Assembly: GCF_014647795.1 (NCBI RefSeq)
Contig: NZ_BMPW01000012.1
Coordinates: forward strand, 1 to 64,000
Origin: Actinoplanes campanulatus
Lineage (GTDB): Bacteria; Actinomycetota; Actinomycetes; Mycobacteriales; Micromonosporaceae
Direction of reading: 5' to 3'
Length of the DNA stretch: 64,000 bases
Shown here in pieces: positions 47,174-56,684 of the stretch. The position numbers were made by a program, and so were the translations under genes. Below the pieces are notes generated by a model, which was not told the origin of the DNA, did no database searches, and was given only the letters and a program-made list of their open reading frames with translations. Within the stretch, counting starts at the first letter, position 1; each line of letters begins with the position of its first letter.

Positions 47174-47338
47174 GCGACAGCCTTGTCCTGACTAGGTTCG
47201 GAAAAATGGTCTCAAGCGATGGTCGCCTCGTCATCAGTCCCGACTCGGAGCCGGAGCAGTTGACAGGGTGTCACCACACGCGATGAGCCAGACTACCAGC
47301 ACCGTTCCGAGCCGCCAAAACGGCTCCGGCCCCCGCGG

Positions 47339-48322
47339 TCAGCGAGTCCAGCCGCGGCGCTCGGCCAGCCAGGCCAGCGCCTGGGTTCCGCTGAACCGCT
47401 GATGCTGACGGCTGTGCGGGGAGGCACTGGTCGGTCCGTCGGCCGCCCGGACCAGCCAGTACCCGGCCAGCGCGGCCAGGGCGCCGTCCACCCCGTCCGG
47501 CGGCGGGTTCCACGTCCGGATGTGGGCGTCGGTGTCCAGGCCGCTGGCGTACGCGCTGATCAGGAGCGTGACCGTGTCGAACCAGGGTGCGCCCAGGCAG
47601 GGCCACGTCCAGTCGCAGAGCCAGGCCCGGCCGGAGCCGTCGACGAGGACGTTGTCGACGCGCAGGTCGCCGTGGCACATGCCGGAGCCGCCGGCGGTCG
47701 AGGGCAGCCGGCGTTCGAGGTCGGCCAGTTCGCCCAGCCGCTCCGGCGCGACGGTGCCCCGTGCGGTCACCGGCATCGGCTCGTGTCCCGCCTCGATCAG
47801 CGACCACCAGGACATCTCCGCGCGCAGGATGTCCGGCAGCGCGGGCAGCCCCACGGCGAGCAGTTCGGGGGAGGGGTGGGCCAGCGCCGACGCGGCCCGG
47901 CCCCAGGAGGTCAGCGTGGCCTCCAGGTCGGTCCCGGACCACGGCAGCGACGGGATCCGGCCGTCGACCGGCTCCATGCACAGGACGAACCATCCGGCCT
48001 CGGCCAGGGTCCAGCGGGGCCGGGCCGCGATCACCTCCCCGGGGAGGGCCGCGGTGATCGCCTGCTCACGTGCGTACCACTGGGCGGTGGGGTCGTCGAG
48101 CCGGGCGGCCTTGACGAAGGCGCGGGCGCCGGTCCCGGTGGTGAGCAGCGCGGCGAAGGCCCGGGTGAAACCGCCGCCGGCGCTGCGCGCGGCGACGACC
48201 GGCGATCCGAGACGCGCGGCGATCGCCTTTCGCACGCCACGCGGCAGATCACACCATTCCGGGCGTACGGCGGTGGCGTCGTACGGTACGTCGGGCAGCG
48301 AGATCGGCCGCATGTTCCCCAT
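47339..48322 (-). CDS. Aminoglycoside phosphotransferase-fold protein
   Basis: The 327-aa kinase-like protein has the catalytic loop MCHGDLRVDNVLVDG (HGD, then Asn) and the metal-binding CDWTW, typical of the APH/choline kinase fold. The N-terminal lobe has the ATP-binding GGGFTRAFAALL and a Lys in AFVKAARLD. The fold covers antibiotic resistance enzymes and many metabolic kinases, so resistance cannot be claimed. The start may be ATG 48322 or ATG 48313. It is divergent from the DUF4240 gene. Confidence 0.85.
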   Translation of the reverse strand: MGNMRPISLPDVPYDATAVRPEWCDLPRGVRKAIAARLGSPVVAARSAGGGFTRAFAALLTTGTGARAFVKAARLDDPTAQWYAREQAITAALPGEVIAARPRWTLAEAGWFVLCMEPVDGRIPSLPWSGTDLEATLTSWGRAASALAHPSPELLAVGLPALPDILRAEMSWWSLIEAGHEPMPVTARGTVAPERLGELADLERRLPSTAGGSGMCHGDLRVDNVLVDGSGRAWLCDWTWPCLGAPWFDTVTLLISAYASGLDTDAHIRTWNPPPDGVDGALAALAGYWLVRAADGPTSASPHSRQHQRFSGTQALAWLAERRGWTR

Positions 48323-48368
48323 CCTGCCGCCGGCGGAATTGTCGTACCCCACTGGGAGGATCGCAGGC

Positions 48369-48902
48369 ATGAGAACCGACGATTTCTGGGCGGTCATCGA
48401 CCGTGCCACCGCCGACCGGCCGGCCTCGCCCGCCGAGGTGGCCGAGCGGGCCGTCGCCGACCTGGCCACGCGCGATCCGGAGGAGATCGTCGCCTGGGGC
48501 CATCACCTGGACAAGGTGATGGCCGCGTCCGGCACCGAGGATCTGTGGGCCGCCGCCTACCTGATCAACGGCGGCGTCGACGAGGCCGGGTTCGACGCGT
48601 TCCGGGGCTGGCTGATCGCCCACGGGCGCAAGGCGGTCGCGGCGGCGGTGCAGAAACCCGATGTGCTCGCCAACGTCGTCGTGATCAAGGAGGCGGCCGA
48701 CACCGGCGCCGTCTTCGCGGCCGAGGAGGTGCTCGACATCGCGGCCCGGGCCTACGAGCAGGCCACCGGTGGGCCGCTGCCGGCGGGGGAGCGGCCACGC
48801 ACCCGCCCGGAGGTCGCCGACCTGTGGGATTTCGACAACGAGGACGAGATGCACCGCCGTCTCCCGCGCCTGTCCGCCCTCTTCCTGGAGCCACCGGACT
48901 GA
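48369..48902 (+). CDS. DUF4240 domain-containing protein
   Basis: The 177-aa soluble protein fits DUF4240: MRTDDFWAVIDRA at the start, AWGHHLDKVMAAS, DLWAAAYLINGGVDEAGFDAFRGWLIAHGR in the middle and VADLWDFDNEDEM near the end. The family has no known function but is common in actinobacteria and sometimes paired with WGR-type proteins. The ribosome binding site is GGGAGGA, 11 nt before the ATG. Confidence 0.88.
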   Translation: MRTDDFWAVIDRATADRPASPAEVAERAVADLATRDPEEIVAWGHHLDKVMAASGTEDLWAAAYLINGGVDEAGFDAFRGWLIAHGRKAVAAAVQKPDVLANVVVIKEAADTGAVFAAEEVLDIAARAYEQATGGPLPAGERPRTRPEVADLWDFDNEDEMHRRLPRLSALFLEPPD

Positions 48903-48985
48903 CGCGCGGGCCGGAGGGGCCGGCGGGTGTCCGGGGCGTGGGACCGGAGCGGGCCTGGTGGGGCGGGTTGGGCAGACTCGGCGGC

Positions 48986-49687
48986 ATGAGTGCTGAATCG
49001 GGAAGTGTGGCCGCGGTCAGTCGCAACGACGTCTACTCGTTCACGAAGCCGAATCGCGACGAGATCGTGCTGGTGGCCGGGATCGGTGTGGAGGGCGACG
49101 TGCACGCGGGCGTGCACGTGCGGCACCGCAGCCGGGTGAAGGCCGACCCCACTCAGCCGAACCTGCGGCAGGTGCACCTGATCCAGGCGGAGCTCTTCGA
49201 CGAGGTGGCCCCGAAGGGCTACGACGTGCCCTCCGGCGGTCTGGGGGAGAACGTGACCACCCACGGCCTCGATCTGCTCGGGCTCCCGCGCGGCACGATC
49301 CTGCGCTTCGGCGCCGAACCGGCTGAGGGGCCGGGCGGCGGGGACGGGGTGGCGGTGCTGGGGCCCGTGTTCGCGGCGGCCGACGCCGCGACGCTGGACG
49401 AGCCCACCGCCCGGGCCGCGGCGGCCGTCAAGGAGGCCGCCCGGCGGGACGGCGGTGGCGATCCGCGGCCCGCGGTCATCCTGGCCGGGCTGCGCAATCC
49501 CTGCGCGCAGATCAACGGGTTCCGGGCCGGCCTGCTCAAGGAGGTGCTCCGGACGGACGAGCGGGGCAACCCGGTCCGCAAGGCCGGGGTGATGGGGGTC
49601 GTGCTGCGAGGTGGGGTGATTCGTCCCGGGGATCCGGTTGCCGTGGAGCTTCCGCCGGGCCCGCACGGACCGCTCGAACGGGTGTGA
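48986..49687 (+). CDS. MOSC domain-containing protein
   Basis: MOSC proteins carry sulphur on a conserved Cys for molybdenum-cofactor-related reactions. This 233-aa member has GIGVEGDVHAGVHVRHRS, the substrate loop GLGENVTTHGLDLLGLPRGT and the conserved Cys in GLRNPCAQI, and ends with GGVIRPGDPVAV. No molybdenum enzyme is nearby. ATG 48986 is weakly supported by a CAGACT box 7 nt upstream. Confidence 0.92.
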   Translation: MSAESGSVAAVSRNDVYSFTKPNRDEIVLVAGIGVEGDVHAGVHVRHRSRVKADPTQPNLRQVHLIQAELFDEVAPKGYDVPSGGLGENVTTHGLDLLGLPRGTILRFGAEPAEGPGGGDGVAVLGPVFAAADAATLDEPTARAAAAVKEAARRDGGGDPRPAVILAGLRNPCAQINGFRAGLLKEVLRTDERGNPVRKAGVMGVVLRGGVIRPGDPVAVELPPGPHGPLERV

Positions 49688-49778
49688 TCGGACCAGCCCT
49701 CGCGGGCGTGGGACGATAGGGGGCGCCGGCTGAGATCCGGCGCCCACCCGAACCCGAAGACCAGCCCGAGAAGAACGG

Positions 49779-51665
49779 ATGACCGTGCCTGGACCGCTCG
49801 ACCCCGGCGTGAACGTGATCGGATCGACCGATCCGAGCCGTATCCGCAACTTCTGCATCATCGCCCACATCGACCACGGCAAGTCGACGCTGGCCGACCG
49901 GATGCTGCAGATCACCGGGGTGGTCGACCCGCGCCAGATGCGCGCGCAGTATCTCGACCGGATGGACATCGAACGCGAGCGCGGCATCACGATCAAGTCG
50001 CAGGCCGTGCGCATGCCCTGGGTGGTCCGCGAGGGCGACAAGCAGGGCGAGTCCGCCGTCCTCAACATGATCGACACTCCCGGTCACGTGGACTTCACCT
50101 ACGAGGTGTCCCGCAGCCTGGCCGCCTGTGAGGGCGCGATCCTGCTGGTCGACGCCGCGCAGGGGATCGAGGCGCAGACTCTCGCCAACCTGTACCTGGC
50201 GATGGAGAACGACCTCCACATCATCCCGGTGCTCAACAAGATCGACCTGCCGGCCGCCCAGCCGGAGAAGTACGCCGAGGAGCTGGCCAAGCTGATCGGC
50301 GTCGAGCCCAGCGACGTGCTGCGTGTCTCCGGCAAGACCGGTGCCGGCGTGGACCACCTGCTCGACGAGATCGTCCGGCAGTTCACGGCGCCGGTCGGCG
50401 ACCCGGACGCCCCGGCCCGCGCGATGATCTTCGACTCGGTGTACGACGTCTATCGCGGCGTGGTCACCTACGTCCGGGTGGTCGACGGCCGGATCCAGGC
50501 CCGCGACCGGATCAAGATGATGTCCACCGGCGCCGTGCACGAGCTGCTGGAGCTGGGCGTCGCCTCGCCGGAGATGGAGAAGGCGGGGGCCCTCGGCGTC
50601 GGCGAGGTCGGCTACCTGATCACCGGTGTGAAGGACGTCCGCCAGTCGAAGGTCGGCGACACCGTCACCGGCAACAACCGTCCGGCCAAGGACGCGCTCG
50701 GCGGCTACAAGGAGCCGAAGCCGATGGTCTACTCGGGTCTCTACCCGATCGACGGCTCGGACTACCCGGCGCTGCGTGACGCGCTCGACAAGCTCAAGCT
50801 CAACGACGCGGCGCTCACCTACGAGCCGGAGACCTCGGCGGCGCTCGGCTTCGGCTTCCGCGTCGGCTACCTGGGCCTGCTGCACCTGGAGATCATCGGC
50901 GAGCGGCTGGAGCGCGAGTTCGGCCTGGACCTGATCTCCACCGCGCCGAACGTGGTCTACCAGGTGATCACCGAGGACGCGAAGGAGACGGTGGTCACCA
51001 ACCCGAGCGAGTTCCCGAACGGCAAGATCGCCGAGATCCACGAGCCGGTGGTGCGCGCCACCGTCCTGGTGCCGAACGAGTACGTGGGCGCCGTCATGGA
51101 GCTCTGCCAGAGCCGCCGGGGCAGCCTGCTCGGCATGGAGTACCTGTCCTCCGAACGGGTGGAGCTGCGCTACACGCTGCCCCTCGCCGAGATCATCTTC
51201 GACTTCTTCGACCAGTTGAAGAGCAAGACCAAGGGGTACGCGTCCCTCGACTACGAGCCCTCCGGCGAGCAGGTGGCCGACCTGGTGAAGGTGGACATCC
51301 TCCTGCACGGCGAGCCGGTCGACGCGTTCAGTGCCATCGTGCACAAGGACAACGCCTACTCGTACGGCACGACGATCGCCGCCAAGCTCCAGAAGCTCAT
51401 CCCGCGGCAGCAGTTCGAGGTGCCCATCCAGGCGGCCATCGGCTCCCGGATCATCGCCCGCGAGACGATCCGCGCGATCCGCAAGGACGTGCTCGCGAAG
51501 TGCTACGGCGGTGACATCAGCCGGAAGCGGAAGCTGCTGGAGAAGCAGAAAGAGGGCAAGAAGCGGATGAAGATGGTGGGCCGCGTGGAGGTTCCGCAGG
51601 AGGCCTTCATCGCCGCGCTCTCCACCTCCGACAGCACTGACGCGAAGGGGTCAGGCAAGAAATAG
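49779..51665 (+). CDS. lepA: Elongation factor 4 (LepA)
   Basis: EF4 is a ribosome-dependent GTPase linked to back-translocation and 30S assembly. At 628 aa it has the G1 motif AHIDHGKST, the switch block [33 protein letters not shown], and the LepA-specific C-terminal domain ([22 protein letters not shown]). Start ATG 49779 follows GAGAAG; GTG 49785 is an alternative that would drop two residues. Confidence 0.98.
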   Translation: MTVPGPLDPGVNVIGSTDPSRIRNFCIIAHIDHGKSTLADRMLQITGVVDPRQMRAQYLDRMDIERERGITIKSQAVRMPWVVREGDKQGESAVLNMIDTPGHVDFTYEVSRSLAACEGAILLVDAAQGIEAQTLANLYLAMENDLHIIPVLNKIDLPAAQPEKYAEELAKLIGVEPSDVLRVSGKTGAGVDHLLDEIVRQFTAPVGDPDAPARAMIFDSVYDVYRGVVTYVRVVDGRIQARDRIKMMSTGAVHELLELGVASPEMEKAGALGVGEVGYLITGVKDVRQSKVGDTVTGNNRPAKDALGGYKEPKPMVYSGLYPIDGSDYPALRDALDKLKLNDAALTYEPETSAALGFGFRVGYLGLLHLEIIGERLEREFGLDLISTAPNVVYQVITEDAKETVVTNPSEFPNGKIAEIHEPVVRATVLVPNEYVGAVMELCQSRRGSLLGMEYLSSERVELRYTLPLAEIIFDFFDQLKSKTKGYASLDYEPSGEQVADLVKVDILLHGEPVDAFSAIVHKDNAYSYGTTIAAKLQKLIPRQQFEVPIQAAIGSRIIARETIRAIRKDVLAKCYGGDISRKRKLLEKQKEGKKRMKMVGRVEVPQEAFIAALSTSDSTDAKGSGKK

Positions 51666-51677
51666 GGCGGTTTGATT

Positions 51678-51739
51678 CCTCGGGGGGTCGGGAACACAGG
51701 GGCTCGACGGACGCAACCACCAAGCTCCACCCCCCGAGG
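51678..51739 (+). promoter_or_regulatory. Hairpin masking the ribosome binding site of the GlsB-like gene
   Basis: CCTCGGGGGG (51678-51687) pairs perfectly with CCCCCCGAGG (51730-51739). The 3' arm ends in the first GAGG of the Shine-Dalgarno GAGGAGG (51736-51742) of the gene at 51749. It can act as the lepA terminator, as a lock on translation, or as both. Confidence 0.6.
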
Positions 51740-51748
51740 AGGAACCTC

Positions 51749-52030
51749 ATGGAACTCACGCTCACCGGCATCATCGTCGCCCTGATCGTCGGCCTCGTGG
51801 TCGGCGCGCTCGGCCGGCTCGTCGTACCGGGCCGCCAGAACATCCCGCTCTGGCTGACCCTGGTCGTCGGTGTGGTGGCCGCTCTGCTGGGTACTGTGAT
51901 CGCCCGCGCCGCGGGTGTCGCGGACACCGCCGGTTTCGACTGGATCGAGTTCTTCTTCCAGGTGGCCCTGGCCGCCATCGGTGTGGCGCTGGTCGCCGGT
52001 GTCGGTGGCCGTCGCGGCATCACCCGGTGA
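51749..52030 (+). CDS. GlsB/YeaQ/YmgE family (transglycosylase-associated) stress membrane protein
   Basis: The 93-aa protein has three membrane helices (IIVALIVGLVVGALGRLVVPG, LWLTLVVGVVAALLGTVIA, FFFQVALAAIGVALVAGVGG) with the family's Gly-rich pattern. Relatives are induced by stress and stationary phase, and the biochemical role is unknown. A strong GAGGAGG site lies 6 nt before the ATG but can be paired in a hairpin. Confidence 0.9.
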   Translation: MELTLTGIIVALIVGLVVGALGRLVVPGRQNIPLWLTLVVGVVAALLGTVIARAAGVADTAGFDWIEFFFQVALAAIGVALVAGVGGRRGITR

Positions 52031-52050
52031 CCGCGGCCTGACCGCGACGA

Positions 52051-52088
52051 CGGAAACGCCGGTCCCGCCCCACGGGCCCGGCTTTCCG
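52051..52088. terminator. Bidirectional terminator hairpin
   Basis: CGGAAA-C-GCCGG-T-CCCG pairs with CGGG-C-CCGGC-TTTCCG: 15 pairs with two mismatches and a short loop. It lies between two convergent genes. The A/T-rich ends give weak T runs both ways. Confidence 0.68.
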
Positions 52089-52108
52089 CGTCTGCGGGGC
52101 TCAGAAAC

Positions 52109-52969
52109 TCAGTGGAAGACCTCGGCGACCACCTGCGCCTGGTCGCCGGCGCTGCCGTCGGTCACCGGCTGCCACTTCCCCTCGGGGGCGCGCCATTCGA
52201 GATCACCGAACCGGACCCGTTCGAGGCCGGTGCCCGAGGCGTGCGAGACCAGCCAGTGCGCGAACCGCCAGCCGACGCTGGGATCGGCCACGGCCACGGT
52301 GAGCCCGGCCGTCTCGGCGCTGCGGGCCTGGCCGCCCAGCTTCCTGCCCCAGTCCAGCTGAAGGCTGCTGAGCAGGGCGGTGGCCGCCTCGGCGCCGCGG
52401 ATGGCGGGGGTGTCCGGGACGACGCACTCGACGGCCCCGGTGGCCCGGCCGGTCAGCGCGGCGGCCAGCACCCGGGATTCGTCGGCCCATTTCTCGTACG
52501 CGTTCGGGTACGCCGAGCGCTGCACCCGCTGGGCCGCGTCGGTGACCCGCATCTTCTCCCAGCCCTTGACCTTCTTGAGAGCCGTGTAGAACTTGCCCGC
52601 CGAATACCTCGGGTCCATGATCTGCTCCACCGTGCCCCAGCCCTGGCTGGGCCGCTGCTGGAAGAGGCCGACCGAGTCGCGGTCCCCGCCGTCCAGGTTC
52701 TCCAGCTCCGACTCCTGGAAGGCGGTGGCGAGCGCGACCACCACCGCCTGCTCGGGCATCCCCCGGCGCACGCCCACCGCCGCGATCGTCGCCGCGTTGG
52801 CCATCTGTGCCGAGTCCAGGGTCACCTCGCCCTCGGCGCTGACCGTGCACTCCGGGCCCAGCTGCGGCAGCTTGATGGTGCCCGCCAGGTTGTTGATCAA
52901 CACGATCACGCCGACCACACCGACGAGGGTCAGCGCGGTGATCACACCGACGATCGATCTGGTTCGCAC
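52109..52969 (-). CDS. Membrane-anchored lysozyme-like protein (putative cell-wall hydrolase)
   Basis: The 286-aa protein has one N-terminal membrane helix (about 6-28) and an external domain with ALATAFQESELENLDGGDRDSVGLFQQRPSQGWGT (Glu in ATAFQES as possible catalytic acid), the look of a lysozyme/transglycosylase fold. Proteins like it are often labelled heavy metal transporter in databases, which the sequence does not support. I choose GTG 52969 over GTG 52975: the site GGAGG (52976-52980) would touch the earlier codon but is 6 nt from the later one. Confidence 0.82.
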   Translation of the reverse strand: MRTRSIVGVITALTLVGVVGVIVLINNLAGTIKLPQLGPECTVSAEGEVTLDSAQMANAATIAAVGVRRGMPEQAVVVALATAFQESELENLDGGDRDSVGLFQQRPSQGWGTVEQIMDPRYSAGKFYTALKKVKGWEKMRVTDAAQRVQRSAYPNAYEKWADESRVLAAALTGRATGAVECVVPDTPAIRGAEAATALLSSLQLDWGRKLGGQARSAETAGLTVAVADPSVGWRFAHWLVSHASGTGLERVRFGDLEWRAPEGKWQPVTDGSAGDQAQVVAEVFH

Positions 52970-53038
52970 CGTCACCTCCTCAGCCGAGCCGGACGCCCAG
53001 CCTAGACAACGACCGCTCGTGCCCCGGGCGGGGATGAT

Positions 53039-53803
53039 TCATCGAACCCAGTCGGGGTCACGCCTCTCCCGGGACGCCGCCACACCCTCCCGGCCCTCCG
53101 CGGACTTGAAGTATCCCGCCGACCGCTGTGCGAGCTCGGCCAGGTCGGTACGGATGGACTCGCTCCGCGTACGCCGGAGAAGTTGTTTGGTGCCGGCGAG
53201 CGCGAGTGGCCCGCCGCGGATGAGCGACGTGCAGTAGGCCGCGACAGCGGCATCGAGATCCTCCTCGGCGACCGCCGCGGTGACCAGGCCCACCTCGGCG
53301 GCCCGGGTCCCGTCGAAGACGTCGCCGGTGAGATAGAGCTCGGCGGCGGCCCGGGGCGCCAGGCGTGGCAGCACGGTCGAGCTGATCACCGCGGGGATCA
53401 CCCCGAGCCGTACCTCGGTGAAGGCGAACGTCGCCGAGCGGGCGCAGACCGCGATGTCGGCCGCGCCGATCAGGCCGAGGCCGCCGGCCCGGGCCGGACC
53501 GCCGATCCGCGCCACCACCGGCTTGGGGAACTCCCAGAGCGCGGCCAGCACGTCGGCGAGCATCTCGGCGGGCAGTCTGTCGCCGGGCCGGGCGGCGGCG
53601 GTCTCCTTGAGGTCGACGCCGGAGCAGAACACCGGGCCGGTATGGGACAGGACCACCACCCGGGAGTCCGGGTCGGCGGCCGACGCGGCCAGCGCGTCGA
53701 GCAGCCGCCGGAGCAGGGCGGTGGAGAGGGCGTTGCGGTTTCCGGGGTTGTCCAGGGTAAGGGTGGTCACCCCGGCGCCGGTGGCGGTACGGACCAGATC
53801 CAT
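53039..53803 (-). CDS. Enoyl-CoA hydratase/isomerase family protein
   Basis: The 254-aa crotonase-fold protein has the oxyanion-hole regions VFCSGVDLKE and PARAGGLGLIGAADIAVC and the family helix TFAFTEVRLGVIPAV. It acts on acyl-CoA thioesters; the exact reaction is unknown. In the second block the usual Gly-Gly-Gly reads AGGLG, within normal variation. The ATG follows TAAGGT by 7 nt, so its mRNA is probably leaderless. It is divergent from hemW. Confidence 0.92.
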   Translation of the reverse strand: MDLVRTATGAGVTTLTLDNPGNRNALSTALLRRLLDALAASAADPDSRVVVLSHTGPVFCSGVDLKETAAARPGDRLPAEMLADVLAALWEFPKPVVARIGGPARAGGLGLIGAADIAVCARSATFAFTEVRLGVIPAVISSTVLPRLAPRAAAELYLTGDVFDGTRAAEVGLVTAAVAEEDLDAAVAAYCTSLIRGGPLALAGTKQLLRRTRSESIRTDLAELAQRSAGYFKSAEGREGVAASRERRDPDWVR

Positions 53804-53830
53804 GCCGGGAACCTTAACTACGCTTGCTGG
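53804..53830. promoter_or_regulatory. Compact divergent leaderless promoters of the crotonase gene and hemW
   Basis: On the minus strand TAAGGT (53816-53811) is 7 nt before ATG 53803. On the plus strand TACGCT (53819-53824) is 6 nt before ATG 53831. The two -10 boxes are 2 bp apart, and neither gene has a Shine-Dalgarno site. Confidence 0.55.
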
Positions 53831-55030
53831 ATGGCCGGCGCACTCCCCGATGGTGAACCCGTACCCGACGACGGGTCGCTCCCCGACGAAGCCACCCGTG
53901 AGGTCGGCAAGGACGGGTTCGCCGTCTACGTCCACGTGCCGTTCTGCGCCAGCCGCTGCGGCTACTGCGACTTCAACACGTACACGGCGAGCGAACTGGG
54001 CGGCGGGGCGAGCCGCGAGGAGTACGCCGACACCGTCCTGGCCGAGCTGGCCCTGGCCGCCCGGGTGATCGAGCCGGGCCGGGTGGACACCGTCTTCGTC
54101 GGCGGCGGCACACCCACGCTGCTGCCGGCCGGCGACCTGGCCCGGATCCTGGACGGCATCGACCGCACCTGGGGCCTGGCTCCCGGCGCCGAGGTGACCA
54201 CCGAGGCCAACCCGGAGTCGGTGGACCCGGCCTACCTGCGGGAGCTCCGCCGCGGCGGGTTCACCCGGATCTCGCTGGGCATGCAGTCGGCCGCCGAGAA
54301 CGTGCTGCGGGTCCTGGACCGCCGGCACACCGCCGGGCGGGCGCCGCGGGCCGCCGCCGAGGCCCGGGAGGCCGGGTTCGAGCACGTCAACCTCGACCTG
54401 ATCTACGGCACGCCGGGGGAGACCCCGGAGGACTTCGCGGCCTCGCTGGACGCCGTGATCGGCGCCGGGGTGGACCACGTCAGCGCGTACGCCCTGATCG
54501 TCGAGGACGGCACCCGGATGGCCGGCCGGATGCGCCGGGGCGAGCTGCCGTACCCGTCGGACGACGTGGCGGCCGACCGCTACCTGGCCGCCGAGGCCGC
54601 GCTGAGTGAGGCCGGTCTCACCTGGTACGAGGTGTCCAACTGGGCGAAGCCGGGCGGGGAGTGCCGGCACAACCTGCTGTACTGGACCGGCGCCGACTGG
54701 TGGGGTCTCGGGCCGGGCGCGCACAGCCACGTCGGCGGGGTCCGCTGGTGGAACGTGAAGCACCCGGTGACCTACGCGAAACGCCTGGCCGCCGGGACCT
54801 CGCCGGGCCACGCCCGGGAGACGCTGAGCGGTGACGACCGGCACATGGAGGACGTCATGCTCCGGGTCCGGCTGCGCGACGGCATCCCGCTGGACCGGGT
54901 CGGCGCCACGGGTGCCGCGCGGGCCCTGGCGGACGGGCTGCTCGAGCCGGGGGCCTACGACGACGGCCGCCTCGTGCTCACGCTGCGCGGCCGCCTGCTG
55001 GCCGACGCGGTCATCCGTGACGTGGTGTGA
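53831..55030 (+). CDS. hemW: HemW-type radical SAM protein (coproporphyrinogen III oxidase-like)
   Basis: HemW is a heme chaperone related to HemN. The 399-aa protein has the cluster motif PFCASRCGYCDF (Cys39, Cys43, Cys46), VFVGGGTPTLL, TEANPESV, RISLGMQSA and the HemW C-terminal winged domain (DVMLRVRLRDGIPLDR). True HemN has an extra N-terminal Cys in CxxxCxxCxC; here the position after the third Cys is Asp-Phe, which fits HemW. The position between lepA and hrcA is conserved. Confidence 0.94.
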   Translation: MAGALPDGEPVPDDGSLPDEATREVGKDGFAVYVHVPFCASRCGYCDFNTYTASELGGGASREEYADTVLAELALAARVIEPGRVDTVFVGGGTPTLLPAGDLARILDGIDRTWGLAPGAEVTTEANPESVDPAYLRELRRGGFTRISLGMQSAAENVLRVLDRRHTAGRAPRAAAEAREAGFEHVNLDLIYGTPGETPEDFAASLDAVIGAGVDHVSAYALIVEDGTRMAGRMRRGELPYPSDDVAADRYLAAEAALSEAGLTWYEVSNWAKPGGECRHNLLYWTGADWWGLGPGAHSHVGGVRWWNVKHPVTYAKRLAAGTSPGHARETLSGDDRHMEDVMLRVRLRDGIPLDRVGATGAARALADGLLEPGAYDDGRLVLTLRGRLLADAVIRDVV

Positions 55031-55033
55031 GTC

Positions 55034-55495
55034 TCACCTGATGAAGCGCGCGCTCAGCGGATAGTTGAACGGCTCGTTGTTGGCCGCCTTCACCCCGGCG
55101 ACGACGCCCAGGATGGTGGCGATGAGCCACGCCGCGCCGACGATGAAGAAGCCCACCCCGACGCAGATGAGCACGCTGCCGACCAGGCCGATGATGCCCC
55201 AGAGCAGCTGGAAGTTGAGCGCCTTGACGGCCTCCTCCCGCACGTAGGGCGAGGTGTTCCCCCGGGCCAGCAGGGCGACCAGCGGCGCGATCCAGCCGAA
55301 GAACGTGCCGCCGAAGAACGCGCCGGCGGCCCCGCCGAAGTGCGCCACCAGGATCCAGGTGCGCTCGTCGCCGGCGGTGGACGGAGGCTTGTAGCCGTAC
55401 CCCGGAGGCGGGTTGTAGGGCGGCGGCGGATATCCGCCCGGCGGCTGATAGCGAGCGGTCGGATCGTCGTCCGGTGGGCGGGGTTGTTCTGTCAT
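55034..55495 (-). CDS. DUF4870 membrane protein
   Basis: The 153-aa protein has a Pro/Tyr-rich N-terminus (YQPPGGYPPPPYNPPPGYGY) and a DUF4870 domain of three to four membrane helices (HFGGAAGAFFGG, FGWIAPLVALLARG, LLWGIIGLVGSVLICVGVGFF), with VREEAVKALNFQL between. The ATG at 55495 follows TAGCGT by 7 nt, pointing to a leaderless mRNA. Its stop is 3 bp from the hemW stop. Its function is unknown. Confidence 0.9.
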   Translation of the reverse strand: MTEQPRPPDDDPTARYQPPGGYPPPPYNPPPGYGYKPPSTAGDERTWILVAHFGGAAGAFFGGTFFGWIAPLVALLARGNTSPYVREEAVKALNFQLLWGIIGLVGSVLICVGVGFFIVGAAWLIATILGVVAGVKAANNEPFNYPLSARFIR

Positions 55496-55508
55496 GAAAG
55501 ACACGCTA
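55496..55508 (-). promoter_or_regulatory. Leaderless promoter -10 (TAGCGT) of the DUF4870 gene
   Basis: On the minus strand TAGCGT (55508-55503) is 7 nt before ATG 55495. It lies about 75 bp from the CIRCE element on the other strand. Confidence 0.58.
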
Positions 55509-55582
55509 GGACCCGCTATCGAGCCGGTCGAGGACCAGGCAGGTACTTTCGATCATCGCGCTGCCGCCCCCGGGGACGTAGA

Positions 55583-55609
55583 CTGGCACTCTATTAGCGG
55601 GAGTGCCAG
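55583..55609 (+). promoter_or_regulatory. CIRCE element (HrcA operator)
   Basis: CTGGCACTC-N9-GAGTGCCAG is a perfect inverted repeat with the 9-bp spacer of CIRCE. It lies 15 bp before hrcA, overlapping a TAGACT box (55579-55584) and just ahead of the ribosome binding site GGGGGAGGGG. HrcA should repress its own operon here. Confidence 0.95.
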
Positions 55610-55624
55610 AGGGGGAGGGGTCAT

Positions 55625-56650
55625 ATGAGTCTGGATGACCGCAAGCTCGAGGTGCTCCGGGCGATCGTCGAGGACTACGTCGAGACCCAGGAGCCGGTCG
55701 GCAGCAAGGCCCTGGTGGACCGGCACAAGCTCGGCGTCTCTCCGGCCACCGTGCGTAACGACATGGCGGTGCTGGAGGAGGAGGGCTACATCCGGCAGCC
55801 GCACACCAGCGCCGGGCGGGTCCCCACCGACCTCGGCTACCGGCTCTTCGTCGACCGGCTCACCCGGATCAAGCCGCTCAGCCCGGCCGAGCGCCGCGCG
55901 ATCGAGCGCTTCATGGTCGGCGCCGTCGACCTGGACGATGTGGTGCACCGCACGGTCCGTCTGCTGGCCCAGCTCACCCGCCAGGTCGCCGTCGTCCAGT
56001 ACCCGAGCCTCTCCCGCTCCTCGGTGCGCCATCTGGAACTCGTGCCGATCTCCACCACCCGCCTGATGCTCGTGATGATCACCGACACCGGCCGGGTCGA
56101 GCAGCGCCTCGTCGAGATGCCCGGCCCGGTGCACGACGGCGACGTGTGGGACCTGCGCCGCCGGGTCAACGAGAAGCTCTCCGGTCAGCGGCTCGCCGAC
56201 ACCCCGCCCCTGGTGCAGCGGCTGGTCGACGAGTGTGACGATCCCGAGCGACGGGTCACGATGGCATGCCTCGCGTCGGTACTCTTGGAGACCCTCGTCG
56301 AGCGGAGTGAGGAGCGCCTCGCCCTCGCCGGCACGGCCAATTTGACACGTGGCGGTGTGCTGGACTTCCAGGGCACGCTACGGCCCGTCCTCGAGGCTCT
56401 CGAGGAGGAGGTGATCCTGCTGAAGCTCATCGGCGACCTGGAGCCCCGGACCACCCGGGTCCGGATCGGTGACGAGAACGAGATCGACAACCTGCGGTCG
56501 GCGTCCGTGGTGAGCAGCGGTTACGGACCGGGCACCACGATCGTTGGTGGGCTCGGCGTGCTGGGGCCGACCCGGATGGACTACCCCGGCACTATCGCTA
56601 CCGTTCGTGCAGTGGCACGCTACGTTGGCGACCTGTTGGCACAGAATTGA
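55625..56650 (+). CDS. hrcA: Heat-inducible transcription repressor HrcA
   Basis: HrcA represses chaperone genes by binding CIRCE. The 341-aa protein has the winged helix ([67 protein letters not shown], residues 2-68), then a dimerisation and insert domain. It ends with [26 protein letters not shown]. The operator just upstream shows autoregulation. dnaJ follows after 34 bp. Confidence 0.98.
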   Translation: MSLDDRKLEVLRAIVEDYVETQEPVGSKALVDRHKLGVSPATVRNDMAVLEEEGYIRQPHTSAGRVPTDLGYRLFVDRLTRIKPLSPAERRAIERFMVGAVDLDDVVHRTVRLLAQLTRQVAVVQYPSLSRSSVRHLELVPISTTRLMLVMITDTGRVEQRLVEMPGPVHDGDVWDLRRRVNEKLSGQRLADTPPLVQRLVDECDDPERRVTMACLASVLLETLVERSEERLALAGTANLTRGGVLDFQGTLRPVLEALEEEVILLKLIGDLEPRTTRVRIGDENEIDNLRSASVVSSGYGPGTTIVGGLGVLGPTRMDYPGTIATVRAVARYVGDLLAQN

Positions 56651-56684
56651 CGGATTCGCGCAGACATTGAGGACTCCAAACCCC

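Noticed and set aside
47339-48322. Aminoglycoside resistance gene
   Set aside because: HGD and DW motifs show only the kinase fold, shared by many metabolic enzymes. There is no resistance context nearby.
52109-52969. Heavy metal transporter
   Set aside because: Such a name is common for this family in databases, but the protein has a single membrane helix and a lysozyme-like external domain.
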